40,897 bases of DNA from UBA1189 sp964570685 (lineage in GTDB: Bacteria > Bacteroidota > Bacteroidia > Bacteroidales > Bacteroidaceae): assembly GCA_964570685.1 (NCBI GenBank), contig CAZMZC010000028.1, positions 1 to 40,897 on the forward strand, in the 5' to 3' direction. Each line of letters starts with the position of its first letter. The first letter of the stretch is position 1. Made by a program: the position numbers and the translations under genes. The notes beneath the pieces were generated by a model that worked only from the letters and a program-made list of their open reading frames with translations, had not been told where the DNA came from and made no database searches. Shown one piece after another: positions 10,040 through 18,588 of this stretch.

Positions 10040-11854
10040 TTAATAATTCTTGATTGTAGGGCGCAAACACCAATGATACATCATCAACTGGCTCACATTA
10101 TTCTTGTTACGTTCGAGAGCCCAATTGGTAGAGTCGGCCGGTTCGTACAGATAGGACTGGTCATACGACTCTACCTTTATCTTAAAGTTTCCTCCTTGCT
10201 TCAGATTCACGATACCTATAGTATATCCATCCGTATCGTATGCAATAGCCTTGGGATCAAGTTCAATCCACTCGTCGGGATTAAACCCTTCGGGATAAGC
10301 GATAGCTCCTTCGCCATAATGAGGGACCTCACTTGCTGCACCACGGTCAAAATGGAAGTTTGAACCCGTTGCATACATACACATATCCTCTACCAATAGT
10401 GAATCGTTGAAGTATATGCTCAATGAATAGGTGAGTGAGTGCTTGAATCCCATGCGGAGATAATACTCTCCAGCTGGTAAGTTACACTCTGCCAACTGTC
10501 CGGTCTCTGTATTATATTGCAGTCCATCGTAGGTTACACTACACATCAAAGAATCACGCCAAGCCTCTTCTGTAGGAATTGCAGTCAGCACATGATAGTA
10601 CATGGTAGGCAAACTTTGTGAGAGTTGGAACTCACCCTGCGCATTCTGCACGATTTGCGGTAGTGTCCAGTTTTCCCACTTGAAATATTCCTCCTTTTGT
10701 GCTGGTGTCATCACATCCCAATACTGATAGAACACAGATTTCACACGATAGATAACCTCGTGGTTGGGTATCTTCAAGTTATTACAGTGATAGGCTACTC
10801 CATTGCTCAAATTTACCTTATTGGCAACATCCACCGTCTGGATAGAAGGACGCCAATAAGCAGGTTCGATAGAAGGATAGGTCACTTGGTCGCGCACCAC
10901 ATCAATCTTTTTCTGATGACCTCCCACACAAGCGAAGTCTGGCGCACCTACCATTACCTCTGTCTCAGACAGCCGACGGTCAACAAAACAGGCACGTACG
11001 ATCCATTTCTCAAACTTGGCCGTATCAGCCGCAGTTGGCTGGCGATTGAGCCAAACAGGAATACATTCAGCTGCATTACTGATGGCACGATCTACCAATT
11101 GATTGCTGGGGACAAACATGGTAGAAGCATAAGCCTCGTCTTTCATATTCCAAATCTCCAATCCATCTTCCGTATAGCGGTCCATCAAAGTATTACGCAT
11201 GATGATGACACTATCGCTGTAGACAACGTTTCCTTGTTCGTCATATCCATCGGGAATGCTGCTTTCTGCATCAAAATACACCTCTTCGTACTTGGACACC
11301 AGTTCCTTGAAGCGCGAATAATCATCGCCCAACGACAGTAAATACTCATACACAGAAGGCCTTACGGCAATTGTTCCTGCCACATAGTAGATATAGCCAT
11401 TGTCTGCCTTAACAGTCTTGACCACCTCATAGTCGTCAATCTTCACGGCATCATTCCCTGCATATACCCATACATTCTTGTTTGAGCGAGTAGCTATACC
11501 ATATCCCGGAACCAACTTATCAGGCGATATGCTCATATCGGATATGCAATTCTTGGCAAACATAGCCTCTTCACCGACCATGGTAGCGTCAAAATCATTG
11601 TCACTACATACAATCAAGGTATATCCTCTGTCTGTATACATATCATCAAACATGGCCTGATTGCTGAAGACTGATTTAATCTGAGTAAGATCGGCAGCAT
11701 TCTTTACATAGCTTGCTACATCTCCATCATAAATCTCGATATGGTCTGAGTAGGTGTCCACCACATTGAAATGTTCGTCCCACCCCGTACACGACGCAGT
11801 CAGCATAGCGCCGGTCAAGAGTGTCAACATCGAATATCTTACAGTTCTCTTCAT
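10040..11854 (-). CDS. Fasciclin (FAS1)-domain lipoprotein with CBM-like C-terminus
   Basis: Probable surface glycan-binding or adhesion lipoprotein of the pectin locus. The lipobox is LTASC (Cys about 22). Two FAS1-like modules are visible: a degenerate one at about 45-190 (TQIKSVFSNQAMFDDM, YTLIVCSDNDFD), then one around 205-330 with ASTMFVPSNQLVDRAI, the counterpart of the FAS1 H1 motif TxFAPTNxAF. The C-terminal third is beta-rich (CNLPAGEYYLRMGFKHS ... MMYHWCLRPTIKNY) and resembles a family 6/35-type carbohydrate-binding sandwich. FAS1 lipoproteins are recurrent SusCD neighbours but their molecular role is not settled. Spaced 15 bases from the preceding FAS1 gene. Confidence 0.8.
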   Translation of the reverse strand: MKRTVRYSMLTLLTGAMLTASCTGWDEHFNVVDTYSDHIEIYDGDVASYVKNAADLTQIKSVFSNQAMFDDMYTDRGYTLIVCSDNDFDATMVGEEAMFAKNCISDMSISPDKLVPGYGIATRSNKNVWVYAGNDAVKIDDYEVVKTVKADNGYIYYVAGTIAVRPSVYEYLLSLGDDYSRFKELVSKYEEVYFDAESSIPDGYDEQGNVVYSDSVIIMRNTLMDRYTEDGLEIWNMKDEAYASTMFVPSNQLVDRAISNAAECIPVWLNRQPTAADTAKFEKWIVRACFVDRRLSETEVMVGAPDFACVGGHQKKIDVVRDQVTYPSIEPAYWRPSIQTVDVANKVNLSNGVAYHCNNLKIPNHEVIYRVKSVFYQYWDVMTPAQKEEYFKWENWTLPQIVQNAQGEFQLSQSLPTMYYHVLTAIPTEEAWRDSLMCSVTYDGLQYNTETGQLAECNLPAGEYYLRMGFKHSLTYSLSIYFNDSLLVEDMCMYATGSNFHFDRGAASEVPHYGEGAIAYPEGFNPDEWIELDPKAIAYDTDGYTIGIVNLKQGGNFKIKVESYDQSYLYEPADSTNWALERNKNNVSQLMMYHWCLRPTIKNY

Positions 11855-11869
11855 ATGCTTCTTACTATA

Positions 11870-13675
11870 TTAGTCTATGGGGATAAATTTTATATAATCG
11901 TACATCTGATGATACGTAGCACTTGACTTGGCTTGGATATCATTCATCGTTGCCTTAAACTTATGTGTGCCTGACTCCTCAAACGTCACACTGCTCCATA
12001 AAGTAACCACATCGACTCCACTTCCCAAGAAGAGTTTCTGCATCAGTCCCTTATACAACTCTTTTCCTACGCTATAATCATCCAATCGGAAGCTGGTTGC
12101 ACTACCATTATTATATACGCCCATCATACCTATATCCGAGCCATAGCATAGCTCTACTCGGTATTTACCTGCAATAATGGTAGGAGTCTCCAGTTCAATC
12201 CAACCGGTATGACCAAGATTCAGCATCAAAGCATTGTTCATATAGAACCCGTATTCACCTTCGGTAGAACCAGGCTTTTTGGCTTTCTCCTTATAATATC
12301 CCACCTTACGATAAGTCTTCACGCTAGCCTTACTGTCTCTTGCCTGATAGGTAAAGCCAATCAGTACACCATAGTCCTTGTCAAAACGGTCCTCACTCAG
12401 GTCTACTTGATAGTACGAGTTGTTCAAGGGAGATGTAAAGAGGTCACCATATCCATTGTCCTTGCCATAGGCATTGACAAATGAAATAATCTCGGCCGAG
12501 TTACACAAATCCCAGATAACAGTCACAGGTTCGGGCTCCCACATCACAGGCATTATATGGTCTATCTTGTTGATACGTCCATTACGTGCCTCTATATCGC
12601 TTCTCAGCACCTTCACCTCCTCGTTGATGACATTCTCTCCATCAACGCTTTGGGTCAGGATTACCGATGAGGGAAGTTTGGTGTCATATATCAATGTTTG
12701 TCCCTCTTCAAGGAAGGCAAACAACTCGCTTGTCGGATACTGGCGCGACAAGAAGTGATATGCCATATAATTATATAAGGTAGAATCAGGATTCGTATGA
12801 GCATACTCTCCATCGGCTTCCTGCAAATAATTCTTCAGTTCGTCTACCGTATTGATGCCCTCCGCATGGTATACAACATCGGGAACAGCAAAACAGGTAT
12901 AAGTATAGTTTGTGATGGTCATACCCGTCACGCTATAAGTGGTATCACGCATCTTCGCAGCTATCTTGTCGTAACCACAGGCCTCGGCTGCTGCTATGAA
13001 CAAGTCATATTCTCCTGTCGGACGAAGTTTCTCCAGTATGGTCTCTGACAATGGGCGAATAACGTCCCCCATAGTGAACACACGACCATTTATCGCCTTT
13101 ATAGAGGTGAATTTCCCTAGCCGCGCCTGATTGTTTACATAGATGGAATCGGCATTCAGCACTTCACCCGTATAGTCAACATCATCTACATCAGTAACTG
13201 TATAGCCATAAGCGAGTGATAAGTAAGAACCAAACAAGGAAGGTATACTGATAGGTTCCTTGCCTGCTGCAGCCAAGCTGCTTACCAAGGAGTCCGTTAT
13301 AATCAGATCCTTATCGTCAAGTATATGTACCTGTACTACCTCCTTGGCATACGTGGGGTCCAATTCGTCGATACTCTCTACACCTCTCCAATCCAAGAAG
13401 GCTTCAACAGCATCATTTGTCGGACAAAAGACGGTGGCCTTGATGTCAGGATTGTTCAATGCATTATAGAAATCGGTATACTTGAGCATCTCTATCCACA
13501 AAGAGAACTCACTGTCATACTTCTTCAAGATACCCGATACCGACATCTCACTATCAATATTTGTAGGCTCAATAAATAGAGAACCTTCATTGGGGTCCTG
13601 GCAAGCTGTCATACAACACAAACTTACCAAACAGCCACCTAACAACTTCTTCATATTACTCATAATTGCATACAT
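11870..13675 (-). CDS. Fasciclin (FAS1)-domain lipoprotein with CBM-like C-terminus
   Basis: Paralogous in architecture to the next gene. The first plausible signal peptide starts at MKKLLGGCLVSLCC (the eighth codon, position 13654) and ends in the lipobox MTAC; the longer ATG at 13675 overlaps the SusD stop by one base. FAS1 module 1 (about 55-215) has the clear motif ATVFCPTNDAVEAFLDW and the partner VVQVHILDD. Module 2 (about 220-335) is weaker (EYDLFIAAAEACGYDKIA, YTCFAVPDVVYHA). The C-terminal region (about 400-601), with PTIIAGKYRVELCYGSD and YHQMYDYIKFIPID, looks like a CBM6/35-like beta-sandwich. Role inferred: glycan capture at the cell surface for the SusCD systems on either side. 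Confidence 0.82.
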   Translation of the reverse strand: MYAIMSNMKKLLGGCLVSLCCMTACQDPNEGSLFIEPTNIDSEMSVSGILKKYDSEFSLWIEMLKYTDFYNALNNPDIKATVFCPTNDAVEAFLDWRGVESIDELDPTYAKEVVQVHILDDKDLIITDSLVSSLAAAGKEPISIPSLFGSYLSLAYGYTVTDVDDVDYTGEVLNADSIYVNNQARLGKFTSIKAINGRVFTMGDVIRPLSETILEKLRPTGEYDLFIAAAEACGYDKIAAKMRDTTYSVTGMTITNYTYTCFAVPDVVYHAEGINTVDELKNYLQEADGEYAHTNPDSTLYNYMAYHFLSRQYPTSELFAFLEEGQTLIYDTKLPSSVILTQSVDGENVINEEVKVLRSDIEARNGRINKIDHIMPVMWEPEPVTVIWDLCNSAEIISFVNAYGKDNGYGDLFTSPLNNSYYQVDLSEDRFDKDYGVLIGFTYQARDSKASVKTYRKVGYYKEKAKKPGSTEGEYGFYMNNALMLNLGHTGWIELETPTIIAGKYRVELCYGSDIGMMGVYNNGSATSFRLDDYSVGKELYKGLMQKLFLGSGVDVVTLWSSVTFEESGTHKFKATMNDIQAKSSATYHQMYDYIKFIPID

Positions 13676-15249
13676 TAGAGGTAATAGTCATTTTGAATCA
13701 AAAGAGAATTGGAAGTAATCTCATTCTCATAAATAGGAAGATACCATGCATCTTCATCGCTCAGCACAGATTTTATCCATGCCTCACGAGCCTGTGTATT
13801 GAACTGAACGATATATCGGATTGCCATATCCCGATAGTTGAATCCATCAATTATACCATATCGAGACAAACGCAACATATCATACCAAGCCTTGCCCTCA
13901 CCTAACAATTCGAACATACGCTCAGTATATACAAAATCCAACAATTCATTCAACGAAGATTGGGAGGTATATATGCATGGTTCGGCATTGGCACGACTAC
14001 GTACCTCATTGACAAGCGCCATGGCAGCCTCTACATCTTCAAACTGGCTACCTGTATGGCGCATCAGCAAAGCTTCAGCCTTCAACAGCATCACATCAGA
14101 CACACGATAGAGGATGTAGTTAGGATCATAATAGGTGGCCGTACGCTTGTCCGAGCGAGTACGTGAACCACAATATTTCCAAACGTATGCAGCTGTAGCA
14201 CCGGCCACATCCTCACGTGTTCCACCTAAGAAATACCCACCAAAGATTGTACGGACAGCATACTCGTGCCACTCGTTACCCTCAGCACCCATATACTTGC
14301 TCCTCACATTAATCATCTCGGCATTCATCAGTTGAACCAGGTTCATGGAAACTTGATACTTGCGTTCGGTATGCACGTCATCAAACAGCTTGGGGAGATT
14401 GTTAGTCTGCTCCTCCTCATAGTTCCATTGCAACTCAAAGATGGATTCACTGCTGTTTCCCGGATTGAACATTGAGAACCAGGCAGAGCGTGAAGGTGTA
14501 GCAATGAAACGGGGAGCCGATGACGAAGTGGCATTCAAGATAGCATCGGCATGCTTGATACACCCCTCATAATCCTTGTCATACAGACATACATCGGACA
14601 TCAGGGCATGCAGTGCCCACACTGTAGCACGTCCCTTTGTTTCCCAAGTGGTATTAAAGCGTTCCTTGGCTGCATTTATATCAATAGCAGTCTGCAAGTC
14701 ATGCTTTATCTGATTCAACAACAATCTTTCTTCTGACTTCGCTATAGCATACGGACGCTCATCCGACTCATACGATTCGGTTATCAGTGGAGCATCGCGC
14801 CAGTTACGCACGATATAGAAGTAGGCTAAAGCACGCAAGTAGTATGCCTCACAATAGTGTGAGTTCAGCTCTGACTTTTCATAGGTATCATCTGTCTCAT
14901 ACGCCAAGTGGGCATTGTCAAGTACCGAGTTGGCCACATTGATTATCTGGTACATTGAGCCCCAATTTGAAATCTTATCCGTAGACTTCAATTCAAACTT
15001 CTGCAACGACGAGCCTGAACGGGAATACACACATCCGGCACGTTCTTCACCCCAAGGTATCAACTGACCCTCTACAGCATCGCGCAAATAATAGTAGCCT
15101 CCCAACAAGACGGACTCAACCTCCTCCTTTGAGGTCCAGAAAGTCTCCGTCACTTGAGAATTCTCGGGATACACCTTAAGCCAATCATCACACGAACTGA
15201 GTCCTATCAGTATGATTGCTGAAAACAATATATATTTTATATTCTTCAT
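13675..15249 (-). CDS. SusD/RagB-family surface glycan-binding lipoprotein (upstream pair)
   Basis: Lipobox LSSC (Cys about 20) followed by DDWLKVYPENSQVTETFWTSKEE, a classic SusD N-terminus. Conserved SusD features follow: AYYLRALAYFYIVRNWRDAPLITE (about 140-165), the helix YILYRVSDVMLLKAEALLM late in the protein, and the ending RYIVQFNTQAREAWIKSVLSDEDAWYLPIYENEI. The length of 524 residues is normal. It lies 13 bases after its SusC and overlaps the next FAS1 gene by one base. Binds oligosaccharide and caps the SusC barrel; the ligand specificity relative to the second pair is unknown. Confidence 0.95.
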   Translation of the reverse strand: MKNIKYILFSAIILIGLSSCDDWLKVYPENSQVTETFWTSKEEVESVLLGGYYYLRDAVEGQLIPWGEERAGCVYSRSGSSLQKFELKSTDKISNWGSMYQIINVANSVLDNAHLAYETDDTYEKSELNSHYCEAYYLRALAYFYIVRNWRDAPLITESYESDERPYAIAKSEERLLLNQIKHDLQTAIDINAAKERFNTTWETKGRATVWALHALMSDVCLYDKDYEGCIKHADAILNATSSSAPRFIATPSRSAWFSMFNPGNSSESIFELQWNYEEEQTNNLPKLFDDVHTERKYQVSMNLVQLMNAEMINVRSKYMGAEGNEWHEYAVRTIFGGYFLGGTREDVAGATAAYVWKYCGSRTRSDKRTATYYDPNYILYRVSDVMLLKAEALLMRHTGSQFEDVEAAMALVNEVRSRANAEPCIYTSQSSLNELLDFVYTERMFELLGEGKAWYDMLRLSRYGIIDGFNYRDMAIRYIVQFNTQAREAWIKSVLSDEDAWYLPIYENEITSNSLLIQNDYYL

Positions 15250-15262
15250 ACGACGAATTGAT

Positions 15263-18200
15263 TTAGAAGTTGACAGTTATACCAAATGCATATCGCTTAC
15301 TGCGAGGTGTCTGGGCTTTATCTACAGCCAAGTCTGTAATCTTACTGGGCAACGATACCTCGGGGTCCTGACCTGTATAGTTAGAGAAGGTGAACAAATC
15401 ATATCCCGTCAAGTATAAGCTTATTGTATTCACATGCAGCTGTTTACACCACGACTTAGGACAAACGTAGTTGAACGACAAGGTCTTCAGACGCAGATAC
15501 GAACAATCTTCCACAAAGCGGTCTGATCCCAAGTAGTTATAGCCATATCCCCAAAGAGCACGAGGGATATCTGTATCATCGCCCTCATTGCGCCAGCGGC
15601 GAAGCACAGCCTTACTCTGATTATCTGAGCCATACATACTCTCAGCATCCATACGAGCCTGATTTATGACCTTCTGTCCTACACGATAGTGCATAAATAC
15701 CGTCATACCGAGGTTCTTGTACTTCAAGTTAAAGCCACCACCACCACTCAGTGTCGGGTTATAGTTGCCTAAATATACGATATCGTTCTTGTCAATGATA
15801 CCATCATAGTTCACATCCTCATATTTGGCATCACCTGGGTAGCAAGTACCCTTATTGTCTATATTTTTCATCACAATCGGGTTGCCATAGAGGTCGCGCA
15901 TGATGCTACCGTCTTCACCACGTGCATAAGTATCTTCTGTATTCTGATATACACCTAAATAGCGATAGCCGAAGAACGAACCTACGGAGGTCCCCATCAC
16001 CAGCTTCTGAGCATACTCGCCATTCTTGGCCGTATAGACCATCGAGGTCATATTCTCAGGTAATTTGTCAATTGTGTTGATGTTGTTGCTGATATTGAAG
16101 TTGAGGGTCAAGTTCCAGTCCTTCGTGTCAATGGCATGATAGTCCATACGGAATTCCAGACCTCTATTGGTCATTTCGCCAGAGTTATAATAGTTCATCT
16201 TACCACTCGAGAAACCTACAGCCAAAGGTATCGTGTAATCCTTGTGCAACAAGTCCTTCGTCTTCTTATAATAATAGTCAATGGTACCGGTCAGTTTATC
16301 CTTGAAGAATCCGAAATCCACACCTATATTATATTCGCGCGAGGTCTCCCATTTCAGTTTGTTGAGCTGCATGGATTGCGGCACGATGGCACTTCCTGTA
16401 CCATACTGTCCGATGGCAGTATAACTACCCATATACGGAGCGGTACCCGAAGGAGCATTGCCGCTCTCTCCATAACTTGCACGTACCTTGAACTGCGACC
16501 ATACATCACGAATACTCTCCATGAAAGGCTCGTCCTGCATATTCCATGCCACACCTACCGATGGAAAAAATCCCCAACGGTTATCATTACCCAAGCTTGA
16601 TTTTCCTTCATAGTTGAATGTCGCATTCAATGAGTAACGATTCAGCAAAGTATAGGCAAAGCTACCGATTCCTGACAGGCTACGCACCTCTGACTCACTG
16701 GAACCGATTGAAGTGACAGCACCACCAGCCGAGGGGTCAGACATACCGGCCGAAGCTGCTCCATATATCATAGAGGCATACTTCGAACTGGTCGACTGCG
16801 ATGTGCGCCATATACCAGTAGCCACTACACTATGCATATCCTCATTCCAGCGTTTACGGAACATCAACTTGTTTTCCGTCTGGAGAGACAGGTTGTTGGT
16901 ATTGTCATCGGCACTAAGATTGGCAAACGTGCTGTTGATGGTAACATCCGTAGCCGACTGTGGCAAGAAAGCCTTCGTATTGGATGTCTTATATTTCATC
17001 GACACATATCCCGAGTAGGTCAATGCCGGTGAGAAGTCATAATACAGACGGAAATTCATCTTCTGCTCACGAGTGTTCGTGTTGCGATAGCTCTCATTGG
17101 CCATAATGATTGGATGGAAGTTCTTGAAGCTGCCACCATCTGTCTTTCCACTGAATGCACCTTGGAAGTCCTCGGCATTCTGACGGAGGAAATAGATATC
17201 AGTCATCTCGCCCGTCACATCATCTATATAATAAGGACTCTTGTTAGGCATCTTACGCAGGGCTTCCGCACGAGTGTTGGTCGTAAAGTTGGCATCCCTG
17301 TCTGTATCCGCATACGAGTATTCAGTGTCAATACGCAACTTGTCAGAAAAGTTATACCCAATACGTAAGTTGGCCGAGAGACGATCCATTCCTGTACCTA
17401 TTGAAGTACCCCCTTCGTCAAGGTACGACAAAGAGAAGCGATACGTAGCTCGGTCGCCACCACCCGACATCGAGAAGCTGTTATCAGTGATGAAAGCATC
17501 CTTCTTCACATAATCAAGCCAGTCCACATCCTGGTTATACTCGTCAAAGTAGCGCCAGTCGGTCATATAACCAATGTCAGGAGTATCAAACAGCAACTTC
17601 AAGAGGTCGGCACTGCTATCCAATCCACGGGCATTGGCAGTATTCCATATAGCATCCTGAATGAACGCTACATATTCATCACCATCAAGCATAGGCATAG
17701 AAGGCGGCTCCACCTTGTAGCTGTTCTTGCTTGAGAAGGAGAAGCGGGTTTTACCCTGCGTACCCTTCTTCGTCGTTACCAGCAATACACCATTGGCACC
17801 TGCCGTACCATATACAGCTGTAGAAGCTGCATCTTTCAACACCTCTATAGACTCTATGTCATTGGGATTGAGCGAGAGCATATCGGCAAAGTCCTCCGTA
17901 TTGGCCGTATTGAAATCAAACGATTCGTCAATGTCAGTAGAGTACGGGATGCCGTTGACAACGATGAGCGGGTCGGCATTGGAGTTCAATGTTGCCGTTC
18001 CGCGGATTCGTATCGAACTCTTTGCTCCTGGGTCACCGCTGGCAATGATGTCCACACCTGACAGGCGACCTTGCAGTGCTTCTTCGAGAGACGACACAGG
18101 GGAGTTCTGCACGATTTCGCTCATCTCCACCTTCTGCGTAGCAAAGGCCATCTCCTTCTGACTGATTCCCAAATCATTCCGTTCTATCTTCTTGGCCTCA

Positions 18201-18550
18201 ATTTCCACCTCCACCAATGTCTGCGCATCAGCTTCCATCAGCACGTCGATTTTAGTCTGTCCCGTATATTTGAAACGCTGGCTCTTCATACCGATATACG
18301 AGAACACGACAGTCAATTCACCCTTTTCGTCGGGTAGATTCAAGGTATAGTTACCCATCAGGTCAGTAGTGGCACCTGTCAGCACACGGTTCTGGCTGTT
18401 CACAATAGCTACGTTGGCTCCTACGCATCCTTCCTTGACGCCACCAATCATTTCGCTTACTGTTCCTGATATATACCCCTGAGCTGCGACCCACTGTGCA
18501 CATCCTACAAGGAACAATGCTATATAATATCTTATCTTATTCATATCCAT
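15263..18550 (-). CDS. SusC/RagA-type TonB-dependent outer-membrane transporter (upstream pair)
   Basis: Canonical SusC. The start is probably MNKIRYYIALF (third codon, 18544), giving a signal peptide ending WVAAQ. The CarboxypepD_reg-like domain (about 25-110) carries GATTDLMGNYTLNLPDEKG and FSYIGMKSQ. The plug contains SLEEALQGRLSGVDI, SIRIRGTATLNSNADPLIVVNG and IESIEVLKDAASTAVYGTAG (about 235-258). The barrel ends in YAFGITVNF with the expected C-terminal Phe. Length 1095. The gene follows the large FAS1 gene after 38 bases and precedes its SusD by 13 bases. It imports glycan fragments bound by SusD and the FAS1/CBM lipoproteins, powered by TonB-ExbBD. Confidence 0.96.
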   Translation of the reverse strand: MDMNKIRYYIALFLVGCAQWVAAQGYISGTVSEMIGGVKEGCVGANVAIVNSQNRVLTGATTDLMGNYTLNLPDEKGELTVVFSYIGMKSQRFKYTGQTKIDVLMEADAQTLVEVEIEAKKIERNDLGISQKEMAFATQKVEMSEIVQNSPVSSLEEALQGRLSGVDIIASGDPGAKSSIRIRGTATLNSNADPLIVVNGIPYSTDIDESFDFNTANTEDFADMLSLNPNDIESIEVLKDAASTAVYGTAGANGVLLVTTKKGTQGKTRFSFSSKNSYKVEPPSMPMLDGDEYVAFIQDAIWNTANARGLDSSADLLKLLFDTPDIGYMTDWRYFDEYNQDVDWLDYVKKDAFITDNSFSMSGGGDRATYRFSLSYLDEGGTSIGTGMDRLSANLRIGYNFSDKLRIDTEYSYADTDRDANFTTNTRAEALRKMPNKSPYYIDDVTGEMTDIYFLRQNAEDFQGAFSGKTDGGSFKNFHPIIMANESYRNTNTREQKMNFRLYYDFSPALTYSGYVSMKYKTSNTKAFLPQSATDVTINSTFANLSADDNTNNLSLQTENKLMFRKRWNEDMHSVVATGIWRTSQSTSSKYASMIYGAASAGMSDPSAGGAVTSIGSSESEVRSLSGIGSFAYTLLNRYSLNATFNYEGKSSLGNDNRWGFFPSVGVAWNMQDEPFMESIRDVWSQFKVRASYGESGNAPSGTAPYMGSYTAIGQYGTGSAIVPQSMQLNKLKWETSREYNIGVDFGFFKDKLTGTIDYYYKKTKDLLHKDYTIPLAVGFSSGKMNYYNSGEMTNRGLEFRMDYHAIDTKDWNLTLNFNISNNINTIDKLPENMTSMVYTAKNGEYAQKLVMGTSVGSFFGYRYLGVYQNTEDTYARGEDGSIMRDLYGNPIVMKNIDNKGTCYPGDAKYEDVNYDGIIDKNDIVYLGNYNPTLSGGGGFNLKYKNLGMTVFMHYRVGQKVINQARMDAESMYGSDNQSKAVLRRWRNEGDDTDIPRALWGYGYNYLGSDRFVEDCSYLRLKTLSFNYVCPKSWCKQLHVNTISLYLTGYDLFTFSNYTGQDPEVSLPSKITDLAVDKAQTPRSKRYAFGITVNF

Positions 18551-18588
18551 CTGTGATTACTGAATACCGCATCATTTGATTTCCTTTG